This document shows positions 43,287 to 52,810 of a stretch of DNA of 64,000 nt, one piece after another (the stretch's first letter is position 1; every line of letters starts with the position of its first letter). Position numbers and translations under genes: made by a program. A model generated the notes under the pieces. It saw only the letters and a list, made by a program, of their open reading frames with translations, was not told the origin of the DNA and searched no databases. This DNA is from Treponema sp. (GTDB lineage: Bacteria > Spirochaetota > Spirochaetia > Treponematales > Treponemataceae), in the NCBI GenBank assembly GCA_016293005.1, contig JAEDFA010000003.1, positions 1 to 64,000 of the forward strand, in the 5' to 3' direction.

Positions 43287-46103
43287 TTAGTTTCTTCCGC
43301 AGCACTGTTTGTATTTTTTTCCTGAACCGCACGGACACGGATCGTTTCTTCCGACTTTTGGAGAAGAGCGTCTTACTGTAACTGTGGAACTTTGAGTTCT
43401 TGACTGCATAACAGAATTTTGTGCCTGTCTTCTTGCTGATTCTCCGCTCATAGCAGTCTGTGCGTTTCTTTGCTGAACCTGCGAAATGCTCAGCGCTTCT
43501 GAATGCTGTGCGTTCATCTTTTGCTGCATTCTTTCTGCCATGATTTTGCGCTGTGCCTGTGCTTCTGGTGAAAGCTGAACACGGACTTTGAAAACTCGAG
43601 ACATAACTTGAGTTCTGATTGAATCAAGCATTTCGTCGAACATATCAAAACCGTCATTTTTATACTCGGTTAACGGATTTTTTGAACCGTAAGAGCGTAA
43701 ACTTACTGCTTCCCGTAAACTTTCAAGCGCCTGAAGCTGGTCGAGCCATTTTTTATCGATTACCTGTACATACTGATAGCGTATGAACATATTAAGATTT
43801 TCTTTTCCGGCAAGAGTTTCTTTTTCTGTAAGGTCGTTTTGAAGAACTGAAATAAGAGCATCCTGATTTAACCGTTCTTGAGGAAGTGAAACTGCAAAAA
43901 GGTTTTTAATCTTGTCGTTTAATTCCTGTATTAACTGAGAATTATCTCTTGTTTTTCTTGAGGCATAAGAATATTCGCTGAAAAGGCTTTCAACTTCGTC
44001 TCTTGCATTGTTCATGATTCTGTCTGCAAGGTTTTCGTCTTTGAGAATTTCGTCGCGCTGTTCGTAGATTACAGTTCTTTGTTCGTTTAAAACATCATCG
44101 TAATCAAGAAGGTGTTTTCGGATTTCAAAGTTTCTGTCTTCTACTTTTTGCTGAGCTTTTTCGATTCCTTTGTTGAGCCAAGGATGATCGATAGGTTCTC
44201 CAGGCTGCATACCGATTCTTGTCATCATCACTTTCATTTTTTCGCCGCCGAAAAGACGCATTAAATCATCGTCCATTGAAATGAAGAATTTGCTTCTTCC
44301 CGGATCTCCCTGACGACCTGAACGACCTCGAAGCTGGTTATCGATTCGCCTTGATTCGTGGCGCTCTGAACCGATTACATAAAGACCACCTGCGTTTTTT
44401 ACTTCTTCGTTGTCTTTAAGCCATTTTTCTTTTTCGATTTTGAGGGCTGCTTCAAACTGTTCTTTAGAGGCATCTGTTCCGGCTCGTTTTCTTGCCCTGA
44501 ATTCCGGGTTTCCGCCGAGTTTGATATCTGTTCCTCGACCTGCCATGTTTGTAGCGATTGTTACAGCGCCTTTTGCACCTGCTTCGGCAATGATGAGGGC
44601 TTCCCTTGCGTGGTTTTTAGCGTTTAGGACTTCGTGGCGTATACCTTTTTTGGTGAGAATTGCAGAAAGGACTTCTGATTTTTCAACAGAAACTGTTCCG
44701 ACTAGAACTGGCTGACCTTTTTCGTGGGCAGCTTTTATTTCTTTTGCAATTGCTTCCCATTTGTCGCTTTCGTTTAAGTAAACTTCGTCATTTTCATCGA
44801 TTCTTGCTACCGGCTTGTTTGTTGGAATTGCAACTACATCGAGATTGTAGATTTTGTTGAATTCAACTTGCTCTGTTTGCGCAGTTCCTGTCATTCCTGA
44901 AAGTTTTTCATACATTCTGAAGAAATTCTGGAATGTAATTGTTGCAAGTGTTCTGTTTCGCTGTGCGATTTTTAAGTGTTCTTTTGCTTCGATTGCCTGA
45001 TGAAGACCGTCGCCGTATCTTCTTCCTTCTAAAACGCGTCCTGTAAACTCGTCTACAATCTGAACCTGACCGTCGCGAACAAGATAATCTACATTTATTT
45101 TATATAATGTATGTGCCCGTAAAGCTTGAGTGAAGTAGTGGACATATTCAAAATTTTCTTCATCAACAACTGAAGAATCTTGAGAAATGAGGTTATGCGC
45201 ATGAAGAATTTCGTCGATGTGATTGATTCCCTTGTCTGTGAAAGAAACTCTTTTTGATTTTTCATCTAGCTTGTAGTCGCCTTTTAAAGCTTTGCGCTGC
45301 TCTATATCCATATCAACTTCATCCGGATAATCTCCAGTTTTAGGGTCTTTTTCCATCTCTGTGAGTTGATTTATATATTTGTCGACTTCGTGGTATTTAT
45401 AAGTGTCGTCTTCGCCCTGACCTGAAATGATTAACGGTGTTCTTGCTTCATCGATTAAAATGGAGTCGATTTCATCTACTACGCAGAAATTAAAGCCTCT
45501 TTGAACTTTGTTTTTCATATCAATCTGCATATTGTCTCGAAGATAGTCAAAGCCGAATTCGTTGTTTGTTCCGTAAGTGATGTCGCAGGCATAAGATTTT
45601 TTTCTTGCGTCGTTGTCCATGTTTGAAAGTATTGAACCGACTGTAAGCCCCAGATATGAATAAACTGGACGCATCCAGTCAGCATCTCGTTCTGCAAGGT
45701 AGTCGTTTACGGTTACGACATGAACACCTTTTCCTGTAAGTGCATTTAAATAAACGGCAGGAACGCACATGAGAGTTTTTCCTTCACCTGTTTTCATTTC
45801 TGTGATTCTGCCTGAATGAAGAACGAGTGAACCCATAAGCTGAACATCGTAAGCTCGTTCTCCAAGAACTCTGTTTGCTGCTTCACGGGCAAGTGCAAAC
45901 GCTTCTGGAAGAATATCGTTTAAGGTTTCCCCATTTTGAAGTCTTTGTTTAAAAATTTCAGTCTGATTTTTAAAATCTGATTCTGAAAGGCTTTGTGCCC
46001 AACTTTCTTTTGCATTGATTTGCGCAACGACTGGTTTTAGTTTTTTTACATCGCGGTCATTTTGTGAACCGAAAATAAGCGTTAAAATTCTGTCAATAAT
46101 CAT
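43287..46103 (-). CDS. secA: preprotein translocase ATPase SecA
   Basis: Motor ATPase of the Sec translocon. The 938 residues include the Walker [10 protein letters not shown], the Walker B region [41 protein letters not shown] and [13 protein letters not shown]. The C-terminal zinc-binding SecB/ribosome contact motif is intact ([16 protein letters not shown]). TATATT on the minus strand ends six bases before ATG 46103 and no ribosome-binding site is present, so it is a leaderless candidate. It is divergent from a lipoprotein operon. Confidence 0.97.
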   Translation of the reverse strand: MIIDRILTLIFGSQNDRDVKKLKPVVAQINAKESWAQSLSESDFKNQTEIFKQRLQNGETLNDILPEAFALAREAANRVLGERAYDVQLMGSLVLHSGRITEMKTGEGKTLMCVPAVYLNALTGKGVHVVTVNDYLAERDADWMRPVYSYLGLTVGSILSNMDNDARKKSYACDITYGTNNEFGFDYLRDNMQIDMKNKVQRGFNFCVVDEIDSILIDEARTPLIISGQGEDDTYKYHEVDKYINQLTEMEKDPKTGDYPDEVDMDIEQRKALKGDYKLDEKSKRVSFTDKGINHIDEILHAHNLISQDSSVVDEENFEYVHYFTQALRAHTLYKINVDYLVRDGQVQIVDEFTGRVLEGRRYGDGLHQAIEAKEHLKIAQRNRTLATITFQNFFRMYEKLSGMTGTAQTEQVEFNKIYNLDVVAIPTNKPVARIDENDEVYLNESDKWEAIAKEIKAAHEKGQPVLVGTVSVEKSEVLSAILTKKGIRHEVLNAKNHAREALIIAEAGAKGAVTIATNMAGRGTDIKLGGNPEFRARKRAGTDASKEQFEAALKIEKEKWLKDNEEVKNAGGLYVIGSERHESRRIDNQLRGRSGRQGDPGRSKFFISMDDDLMRLFGGEKMKVMMTRIGMQPGEPIDHPWLNKGIEKAQQKVEDRNFEIRKHLLDYDDVLNEQRTVIYEQRDEILKDENLADRIMNNARDEVESLFSEYSYASRKTRDNSQLIQELNDKIKNLFAVSLPQERLNQDALISVLQNDLTEKETLAGKENLNMFIRYQYVQVIDKKWLDQLQALESLREAVSLRSYGSKNPLTEYKNDGFDMFDEMLDSIRTQVMSRVFKVRVQLSPEAQAQRKIMAERMQQKMNAQHSEALSISQVQQRNAQTAMSGESARRQAQNSVMQSRTQSSTVTVRRSSPKVGRNDPCPCGSGKKYKQCCGRN

Positions 46104-46168
46104 ATTACTAATATAAAGTTTTTTTTATTTCAAGTAAAGAACTTTTACAATATGGTTTTTAATGAGCG

Positions 46169-46204
46169 TTGACAGAATTATTCGTAAACTTTATTCTAGT
46201 AAAG
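46169..46204 (+). promoter_or_regulatory. consensus leaderless promoter of the 404-residue lipoprotein gene
   Basis: TTGACA (46169-46174), 17-bp spacer, TATTCT (46192-46197), seven bases to ATG 46205. There is no convincing ribosome-binding site. Confidence 0.75.
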
Positions 46205-47419
46205 ATGAAAAAGACAATTACACTTTTTTTGCTTTTTTTTACTATCTTTTTTTATTCTTGTTCACGAAAAAATTCGCTTCAGTCAGTTTCAGAAGAAGAG
46301 CTTTTTTCCTTGAATTATGGAAATTTTGAAGACGAACTTGATCTTTTTGGAATCACAAATATCGGTAAAGTTACAACCAGCATCACTATGAAAGACGGTT
46401 TTTTCTATATAGTAAATGGTCAGAATCAAAAAATTCTTTCGTTTAATTCTTATGGAGATCTTCTTTCCGTTTATTATAATGAAGATTTTTATAAAGAAAA
46501 ATTTCCGATGCTTTTTTCAAAATCAACTCAAGCTCTTTCAAAACCTGTTTCTTATCCGTTTGAATTTGACGGAAAAATCGTTGTAGATTCAAAGAAATAC
46601 ATGTATGCGGCGGGAATTGTTCCAAAAGAACGAAACGAGCAGGATGAAAAAGAAAATCTTTTGTATAGTCAGGTTGTATTGCGTTTTTCAAGTGATGGAA
46701 CTGTGCTAGATTATATTGGTCAGCAGGGACCTAGCGGAACTCCATTTCCGTTTATAAGAAAAATTTATGTAAATCAGGAAAATGAACTTACAGTCGTTTC
46801 AAATACAAATGAAGGATTATGCGTTTACTGGTTTTCATCTGACGGTTATTTAAAATATCGTATTCCTGTGACGCAAAAAGATGTTCCTCTAGTATCGCTT
46901 GAAAAACTCGTTTCAAATGTTAATGAACTTTATGTTTCCGTTGAAAATGTAGTTCCTGATTATTCTTCTCAGACGCTTTTTGTAAAAGTTGATTATTATA
47001 TTCCATATATTGACGCTGAATCAAAAATTAAGTCTGGCGTAAATTATTACGAAACTGTCGTTTATTTTCTTGACCTTTTAACAGGAACTTATAAAGATTC
47101 TATCGTGATTCCTCCTTATGAACAGTCAGTCACAGAAGATTTCAGTAAACTTACTTATAAAATTCCATACGATTTTCTTGGCGTTACAAAAAACGGCTGG
47201 TTTTATTTTCTGCTTTCAACGCAGGACGGTTATTCAGTTCAGATTGTAAACTCAAAAACTCAGCATGTCATAAAAAGGTCCCTTTCCGTAAATCACGATG
47301 ATATTTTGTTTTCTTCATTTTCTTTAAGTGATGAAGGAATTATTTCGGCTCTTCTTGCAGAAAAAGAAAAATGCCGCGTTGTCTGGTGGAAAACAGATTT
47401 GCTTACAGGAAACCTTTAA
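46205..47419 (+). CDS. putative lipoprotein with propeller-like fold
   Basis: A 404-residue protein with a signal peptide and lipobox (FFYSC, Cys19). The mature part has repeated blades of the NHL/6-bladed type (TTSITMKDGFFYIVNGQNQK, VLRFSSDGTVLDYIGQQG, GWFYFLLSTQDGYSVQIVN). Probably periplasmic, possibly a scaffold. Start ATG 46205 follows directly after a consensus promoter. It is first of a likely six-gene run ending with a NeuB-type gene: gaps are 1 base, then about 51 bases, then overlapping starts. Confidence 0.72.
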   Translation: MKKTITLFLLFFTIFFYSCSRKNSLQSVSEEELFSLNYGNFEDELDLFGITNIGKVTTSITMKDGFFYIVNGQNQKILSFNSYGDLLSVYYNEDFYKEKFPMLFSKSTQALSKPVSYPFEFDGKIVVDSKKYMYAAGIVPKERNEQDEKENLLYSQVVLRFSSDGTVLDYIGQQGPSGTPFPFIRKIYVNQENELTVVSNTNEGLCVYWFSSDGYLKYRIPVTQKDVPLVSLEKLVSNVNELYVSVENVVPDYSSQTLFVKVDYYIPYIDAESKIKSGVNYYETVVYFLDLLTGTYKDSIVIPPYEQSVTEDFSKLTYKIPYDFLGVTKNGWFYFLLSTQDGYSVQIVNSKTQHVIKRSLSVNHDDILFSSFSLSDEGIISALLAEKEKCRVVWWKTDLLTGNL

Positions 47420-47420
47420 A

Positions 47421-47999
47421 ATGAATTTTAAAAATATTGACGAAGGTCATCAGGATAATGGTGAAAACATTCATTTTCTTTACAACAGGGAAGAGCGGCT
47501 TAAAAATGCTCCAAAAATCGTTCAGGATTATTACGCAGGAAAAGTTTTCAATTATGACACTGGCGTAAAAGGTCTTTTTAAAAGTCTTGTAAGTACAAAA
47601 ACAAACAGATTTCTTTTGATTTCGATAATTTTATTTTTAGCGTGCATATATCTTTTTTCGTTTCTTTCAAAAAATCAGAATAGTACTGCATGCGGTTTTC
47701 CTGTTCAGTTTGAATCTTTTTCTTACAACGAAAGAATTTATGTTTCATTAAAATTTCTTGAGAAAAAATTAAATAATAAAGAATATATGGATTCTTCTGA
47801 TGTTTCCGTAATTTTTTACGGTGTAAATAATGATGGTGAAATTTCTTACAAATCTGAAGAATTTTTTGAAAAATATCAGGGAAAAGAGTTTTTTTTGCGT
47901 GCTGATTTTCCAGATTATGATATTATAAAAGTAGAGGCGGAAATTTCTGTTAAAGATAAAAAAGACAGAATTACAGCAAAAATCAAAAAACGCTCTTAA
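47421..47999 (+). CDS. hypothetical single-span membrane protein, 192 residues
   Basis: Not recognised. About 55 polar cytoplasmic residues (LYNREERLKNAPKIVQDYY), one membrane segment near 57-77 (FLLISIILFLACIYLFSF), and an extracytoplasmic beta-rich domain of about 110 residues. ATG 47421 is two bases after the lipoprotein stop, with AGGAAA upstream. The arrangement suggests that it acts with the preceding lipoprotein at the membrane. Confidence 0.7.
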   Translation: MNFKNIDEGHQDNGENIHFLYNREERLKNAPKIVQDYYAGKVFNYDTGVKGLFKSLVSTKTNRFLLISIILFLACIYLFSFLSKNQNSTACGFPVQFESFSYNERIYVSLKFLEKKLNNKEYMDSSDVSVIFYGVNNDGEISYKSEEFFEKYQGKEFFLRADFPDYDIIKVEAEISVKDKKDRITAKIKKRS

Positions 48000-48050
48000 G
48001 GTTTATGTAAAAAGTAGTGTAAGCTAAAACCGCTAATTATGGGAGTTTTA

Positions 48051-48509
48051 ATGATACAGTTTTATTTTCTTTCAATTCTTTTGAATTTAATGACAGGTTC
48101 AGTTCTTTTGTATTCTTCCGCTAATTTAGACGGCGATTCTGATTTAGAAAGTGAAAAAAAATCTTCTTTTATAAAATCGCTGTTTGAAAAAATCTTTGGA
48201 AGTTCAGGAATTTTAGAAGATTCTCTTTTTATTCTCGTTGTTGCTTTTCTTTCTTTTTTCACGGGAATTATAAAACTTTTTTTTCCTGTAAATAAAATAA
48301 TCATTTTTGGGGATTTGCTTCCTTCTTTGACAGGCATTTTAGGAGGACTATCGCTTTTATTTTCGTATTATTCAGAAAAATCTGATGTTGCCTTTCAGCT
48401 TCCTTCTTTTTTAGAAAAAATCTTCGTTTCAGAAAAAAATATCTTTGGTATTTTAAGTATTATTATTGCAATACTTCATTTTATTCTTCCAGGAGTTTTA
48501 TTTTTATGA
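48051..48509 (+). CDS. hypothetical membrane protein, 152 residues
   Basis: Not recognised. Hydrophobic segments at the N-terminus (IQFYFLSILLNLMTGSVLL) and three more further in (LFILVVAFLSFFTGIIKLFF and others); a short polar loop after the first. GGGAG lies five bases before ATG 48051; an in-frame ATG at 48039 overlaps that site and is not preferred. Its stop overlaps the Nudix start (ATGA), so the two are translationally coupled. Confidence 0.7.
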   Translation: MIQFYFLSILLNLMTGSVLLYSSANLDGDSDLESEKKSSFIKSLFEKIFGSSGILEDSLFILVVAFLSFFTGIIKLFFPVNKIIIFGDLLPSLTGILGGLSLLFSYYSEKSDVAFQLPSFLEKIFVSEKNIFGILSIIIAILHFILPGVLFL

Positions 48510-48919
48510 ATGTATCAGTTGCCTGTATTATTTTTAACGGTGAAAAAATTTTAATTGCAAAACGGAATCCCGTCGGCGATATGGGAAATCGATGGGAATT
48601 CCCGGGCGGAAAAGTCGATCCTGGTGAAAGCGATTTCCAGACTATTGTCCGTGAAATGAGTGAAGAATTCGGTGTAAAGGCTGTTCCCGGCATTCTCATT
48701 GCAGAAGATTCTTTTGTTCACAATGGAAAAGAAAATGTTCTTCACGCATATCTGGTTTCACTTGAGCACGACGGACTTTCAAAGCCTTATGTATTGACAG
48801 AACATTCTGAATATAAATGGGTTTTCCCGCAGGAAATTAAGAATCTTGATTTTGTTGATTCTGATTTAAAAATTTATCCAAAAGTTTTAAAATTTCTTGA
48901 AAGCAAGGCTGAATCATGA
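48506..48919 (+). CDS. Nudix hydrolase, MutT-like
   Basis: A 137-residue pyrophosphohydrolase. The full Nudix box G-x5-E-x7-R-E-x2-E-E-x-G is visible from GGKVDPGES through REMSEEFGV, and the N-terminus VACIIFNGEKILIAKR fits the 8-oxo-dGTP diphosphatase (MutT) group. WEFPGG before the box supports this. Substrate preference is inferred. ATGA overlaps with both neighbours show it belongs to a tightly coupled operon. Confidence 0.88.
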   Translation: MNVSVACIIFNGEKILIAKRNPVGDMGNRWEFPGGKVDPGESDFQTIVREMSEEFGVKAVPGILIAEDSFVHNGKENVLHAYLVSLEHDGLSKPYVLTEHSEYKWVFPQEIKNLDFVDSDLKIYPKVLKFLESKAES

Positions 48920-49275
48920 AAAATAGAATTTTCGCAATTTTTTTATTTTGTAGTTTTATTTTTATTTTTTCAGGCTGCAGAAAATCTTCTGTAATCGTCC
49001 TTGATGATTCAGATCCGCTTGCTTTAATGCCAGATGTAAAATGGGCATTGATTGTAAATCCTTATGTTGGTTTTCAAAAAGAGGCAAACTGGGATTCTGA
49101 TGTAATTTCTCATGCCCGAAAAGGAGAAATTTTTCAAATCGCCGGAAAATCTGTAAATTATCAGAATGAAGTCTGGTATAAATTTGAGGAGGGCTATCTT
49201 CATGAATCAGTTCTCCTCGTTTATTCAAATAAACTGAAAGCAAAAAAAGCTTTTCAAATTATGGAAGAAAATTAA
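48916..49275 (+). CDS. small lipoprotein with SH3-like domain
   Basis: A 119-residue protein with a signal peptide and lipobox FSGC (Cys21). Residues 40-105 resemble a bacterial SH3 domain (WALIVNPYVGFQKEANWDSD, GEIFQIAGKS, VWYKFEEGYLHESVL). Such domains often bind peptidoglycan peptides or other envelope partners. It overlaps the Nudix gene by four bases and its stop overlaps the NeuB start. Confidence 0.75.
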   Translation: MKNRIFAIFLFCSFIFIFSGCRKSSVIVLDDSDPLALMPDVKWALIVNPYVGFQKEANWDSDVISHARKGEIFQIAGKSVNYQNEVWYKFEEGYLHESVLLVYSNKLKAKKAFQIMEEN

Positions 49276-50393
49276 TGCTGATTGTTGCAGAAATTGGAAC
49301 GAGCCACGAAGGTTCAGAGGAAAAAGCAAAAAAATTGATTGACACGGCGTTTTCATCGGGTGCTGATGCCGTAAAATTTCAGTGGGTTTATGCAGACGAA
49401 ATTCTTCATCCAAAAACAGGTTTTGTAGACCTTCCTGGCGGAAAAATTTCTTTATACGAACGGTTTAAATCTCTTGAGTGTTCGGACGATTTTTTTCTTA
49501 AAATGAAAGAATATGCACATTCAAAAAATTTAAAATTCATCTGTTCGCCGTTCGGATTAAAAAGTCTTGAAAAACTTGTAAAAATTGAGCCTGATTACAT
49601 AAAAATCGCATCTCCTGAATTAAATCATTTTCCGCTTTTAAAACATCTTTCAGAATTTCGTGAAAATCAAAAAAGAGCGGGAAAAGAGATGAGCCCTGTA
49701 ATTATTTCTTCAGGAGTTTCAAAACTTTCTGACATTGAAAAAGCCATTGAAATTCTTGGGCGACAAAATGTTTTTCTTCTTCACTGCGTGACAAATTATC
49801 CTGCTCTTGAAACTGAATACAATCTTAATGTAATTTCAAATTTGAAAAATATTTTCGGCATTCCTGTTGGAGTAAGCGATCACAGTATGGATGCAGTTTT
49901 AGTTCCGTCGCTTTCAGTCGCTTCTGGTGCCCAGATAATCGAAAAACATATTACTTTGAGCCGGGAATCTTCCGGGCTTGATGATAAAGTTGCTTTAGAC
50001 GGTGAAATGTTTTCTCTTATGGTTCATTGCGTACGGCAAAGTGATGCGTGCATGAAGCGATACGGTCTTGAAAAAGGAAAAAGTCAAATTATTTCCCAGC
50101 TTTCATCTTCTTACGGAAAAGAAAAAGTTTTAGAGGTTTTAGGTTCCGGTGTGAAGTTTCTTTCAGACGGTGAAAAAGACAATTACGGAAGAACTAACAG
50201 ATCCCTTCATTTTATGAAAGATATTCCATCTGGCTCAAAAATTGGTTTTGATGATGTAAAAGTTTTGCGTACTGAAAAAATTCTTTCGCCTGGAATAAGC
50301 CCTGAATTTTATGAAACGGTTATTGGAAAAATTCTTGTAAAAGATGCAAAGGATGGCGAAGGCGTAACTTTTTCACACTTTTTTAAAGAATGA
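49275..50393 (+). CDS. NeuB-family sugar-acid synthase (N-acetylneuraminate synthase-like)
   Basis: Condenses phosphoenolpyruvate with an amino-hexose to give a sialic-acid-like nonulosonate, by family. The 372 residues have the TIM barrel (VAEIGTSHEGSEEKAKKL, GADAVKFQW, FICSPFG, IKIASPEL, HCVTNYPA, GVSDHSMD) and a C-terminal SAF/antifreeze-like domain (NRSLHFMKDIPSGSKIG). No neuA, neuC or other nonulosonate genes are seen in the window, so the product cannot be confirmed. TAATG overlap with the SH3 lipoprotein gene. Confidence 0.82.
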   Translation: MLIVAEIGTSHEGSEEKAKKLIDTAFSSGADAVKFQWVYADEILHPKTGFVDLPGGKISLYERFKSLECSDDFFLKMKEYAHSKNLKFICSPFGLKSLEKLVKIEPDYIKIASPELNHFPLLKHLSEFRENQKRAGKEMSPVIISSGVSKLSDIEKAIEILGRQNVFLLHCVTNYPALETEYNLNVISNLKNIFGIPVGVSDHSMDAVLVPSLSVASGAQIIEKHITLSRESSGLDDKVALDGEMFSLMVHCVRQSDACMKRYGLEKGKSQIISQLSSSYGKEKVLEVLGSGVKFLSDGEKDNYGRTNRSLHFMKDIPSGSKIGFDDVKVLRTEKILSPGISPEFYETVIGKILVKDAKDGEGVTFSHFFKE

Positions 50394-50396
50394 TTT

Positions 50397-51698
50397 TTAA
50401 ATTACAGTTCCGTCTGGAATTACAACGCCTTTCCTGATTATTACGATTCCGTCAACATAATAAAAAAGCCCATGGTCTCCGTTTTCATAAGTTTTTCCAT
50501 CGGCATTTATGCGGATATTTGAACCGATGTGGGCATTTTTGTCGATTATGCATTTGTTTATAATGCAGTTGTGCCCGATTCCGATGTCTGGAATTCCCTG
50601 TACTTTGTTTAAAAGTTTATCGTTTTTGTTTTCGTAGTAATCTGCGCCCATCATTATTACGCCGTTTAGACTTGTTCCGCTTTCAATGAATGACCTTACA
50701 CCGATTATTGAATGGGTGAGGTTTGCATTTGTGATTACGCATCCTTCTGAAGTGAGCGTGCAGCTGATGTTGGCGCTGTTTATTTTTGAAGGCGGAAGAT
50801 TTCTCATGTGGGTATAGATAGGTTCGTCTTCGTCGTAAAAATTGAATCTCGGATGAAAATTTGTAAGTTCAAGATTTGCATTGTAAAAAGATTTTATAGT
50901 TCCGATGTCTTCCCAGTAACCGTCAAAAATGTAGGCATTCATAATGTGGTTTCCGATTGCATTTGGAATGACTTCTTTTCCAAAATCTTTTGAATCGCTG
51001 TTGTTTAAAACTGCTTCAAGAACATGTGCGTCAAAAATATAAATTCCCATTGATGCAAGATATTCTTTATCTTCTCCCGGAATGTTTGCTTTTATTTCCT
51101 GAGGAATTTTCCAGGCTGAAATGTCTGTGTTTAAAGGCGGTTTTTCTTTAAATTCTGTAATTCTGTTTGTTTCGTCGATTTTCATGATGCCGTATCGTGA
51201 TGCCTGCTCGCGGTTTACTACAGTTGTAGCAATTGAAATGCCGGCTCCTGAGTTTAAATGGCTTATCATAAAATCTTTTAGATTCATTCTGTAAAGCTGA
51301 TCTCCGCTTAAAATTATGTAGTGCGTCGGGTGCTGTGTTTTAAAATGCTGAAAACTTTTTCTTACAGAATCTGCCGTTCCTTCATAAAATTTGTCGTTTT
51401 CTAGTGTTTGTTCTGCTGCAAGAATTTCTACAAAACCAGAGGAAAATCTGTCAAAATTGTAAGAATTTGCAATGTGCATGTGAAGAGAAGTTGAATTAAA
51501 CTGCGTCAAAAGATAGATTTTTTTATACCCTGAGTTTATGCAGTTTGAAATCGGAATGTCAACAAGCCTGTATTTTCCACCGAATGAAACAGCAGGTTTT
51601 GCTCTTTCTTTTGTAAGAGGATATAATCTTGTGCCTTTTCCGCCGCCTAAAATAAGGCATACGACTTTTGGTTTAATTCGTTCTATGCTTATTGCCAT
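50397..51698 (-). CDS. glgC: glucose-1-phosphate adenylyltransferase
   Basis: Makes ADP-glucose for glycogen. The 433 residues open with LILGGGKGTRLYPLTKERAK, PAVSFGGKYRLVDIP and SNCINSG, then ILSGDQLYRMN, and end with a left-handed beta-helix (HNCIINKCIIDKNAHIG). This is the normal bacterial length. ATG 51698 is chosen: it follows a TTGAGT/TATAAT promoter at 17-bp spacing by seven bases and has no ribosome-binding site; the upstream in-frame extension would cross that promoter. With the GH57 protein at 21 kb it suggests glycogen metabolism. Confidence 0.94.
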   Translation of the reverse strand: MAISIERIKPKVVCLILGGGKGTRLYPLTKERAKPAVSFGGKYRLVDIPISNCINSGYKKIYLLTQFNSTSLHMHIANSYNFDRFSSGFVEILAAEQTLENDKFYEGTADSVRKSFQHFKTQHPTHYIILSGDQLYRMNLKDFMISHLNSGAGISIATTVVNREQASRYGIMKIDETNRITEFKEKPPLNTDISAWKIPQEIKANIPGEDKEYLASMGIYIFDAHVLEAVLNNSDSKDFGKEVIPNAIGNHIMNAYIFDGYWEDIGTIKSFYNANLELTNFHPRFNFYDEDEPIYTHMRNLPPSKINSANISCTLTSEGCVITNANLTHSIIGVRSFIESGTSLNGVIMMGADYYENKNDKLLNKVQGIPDIGIGHNCIINKCIIDKNAHIGSNIRINADGKTYENGDHGLFYYVDGIVIIRKGVVIPDGTVI

Positions 51699-51734
51699 TA
51701 AAAATATTATAATCCTAAATCTATGAAAACTCAA
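51699..51734 (-). promoter_or_regulatory. leaderless promoter of glgC
   Basis: On the minus strand TTGAGT (51729-51734), 17-bp spacer, TATAAT (51706-51711), seven bases to ATG 51698. Confidence 0.7.
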
Positions 51735-51871
51735 ATTAATAATATCGATTTTAAAATATAGTTAAAATGAATTTTATGCTTTTTTAATAAAAATTGTTTA
51801 TGGAAAATTTTCAATCGGTATATTTTAAAAATAGATAAAGCCTTTTTTGTCTGTCCTTTTTTAGATTCTTC

Positions 51872-51898
51872 TAATCTTAGAAAATGAAAAACCGATAA
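51872..51898 (+). promoter_or_regulatory. candidate sigma28 promoter of the flgF operon
   Basis: TAATCTTA (51872-51879), 11-bp spacer, ACCGATAA (51891-51898). Compared with the flagellar sigma28 consensus (TAAAGTTT-N11-GCCGATAA), the -10 matches 7 of 8 and the -35 matches 5 of 8. The rest of the 273-base gap (51699-51971) shows no gene. Confidence 0.55.
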
Positions 51899-51971
51899 TT
51901 TATACAAAGACATTTAGTAAAATTTTTAATGTCATTTGTTTTAATTCTGGTGGGATAAAACAGGGGGAAAA

Positions 51972-52769
51972 ATGATTAGAGGATTTTATATCGGTGCATC
52001 TGGAATGAATGCTCAGCAAAACAGACTTGATGCAATATCAAATAATCTTGCAAATGTTGATACAGTCGGTTACAAAAAAGATGTTACATCATCAAAGGCT
52101 TTCTCAGAACTTTTAATCCGAAGAGCAAATTTTGATGGCGTTTATAAAACAGAAATAGGAAGTTTTGATACGGCTCCGATAATCGGAAAACTCGGTCTTG
52201 GCGTTGAAACAAACGAAAATTTTACTGATTTTTCGCAAGGTTCTTTCAGGCAGACAGGTTCAAATGTAGATTTTGCATTTTCTGGAAAAGGTTTTTTTGC
52301 AGTTGAAACGCCTTATGGTGAAAAATATACGCGCGATGGAAATTTTATTCTTGGGAAAGAAGGAATTCTTCTTACAAAAGAAGGTTATCCTGTTTTAGGC
52401 GAAAACGGTTATATTCATATTGACGACGACAAAATTACTGTAAATGAAGACGGAATGATTTATTCAGAAGAAAATAACGAAGAACTTGCAAGATTTAAAG
52501 TTGTTCGCTTTGATAATGAACGCTATCTTCAGAAAATGGGTGGAAATCTCTACCAGAAAACAAATATTTCAGGTGAGCCTCATATTGCTGAAGGAAGTGA
52601 ACGGCCAAAATTTTTGCAGGGCTTTCTTGAAACATCAAATGTAAATGTTGTAAATGAAATGGTTCAGATGATTGAAGTAAATCGTGCTTATGAGGCAAAT
52701 CAGAAGACTATTACAAGTGAAGAATCGATGATGAGTACACTTTGGACAAAAACTGCTGTATTAAAGTAA
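51972..52769 (+). CDS. flgF: flagellar basal-body rod protein (FlgF/FlgG1 type)
   Basis: A 265-residue proximal or distal rod component of the periplasmic flagellum. The N-terminus MIRGFYIGASGMNAQQNRLD and AISNNLANVDTVGYKKD is the Flg_bb_rod motif. The C-terminal NVNVVNEMVQMIEVNRAYEANQ is the Flg_bbr_C motif. It is shorter in the middle than FlgE-type hooks. GGGGG lies before ATG 51972. It is the first gene of a three-gene rod operon; naming flgF versus flgG1 is by position. Confidence 0.9.
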   Translation: MIRGFYIGASGMNAQQNRLDAISNNLANVDTVGYKKDVTSSKAFSELLIRRANFDGVYKTEIGSFDTAPIIGKLGLGVETNENFTDFSQGSFRQTGSNVDFAFSGKGFFAVETPYGEKYTRDGNFILGKEGILLTKEGYPVLGENGYIHIDDDKITVNEDGMIYSEENNEELARFKVVRFDNERYLQKMGGNLYQKTNISGEPHIAEGSERPKFLQGFLETSNVNVVNEMVQMIEVNRAYEANQKTITSEESMMSTLWTKTAVLK

Positions 52770-52810
52770 GTTTTTAAGCCGTAGAAAAAAATTGTAAGTG
52801 AGGAAACATT

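Noticed and set aside
43287..46103. Several open frames antisense to secA on the plus strand (for example 44410-44715).
   Set aside because: They are shadows of a strongly conserved coding sequence, with no ribosome-binding site or recognisable protein.
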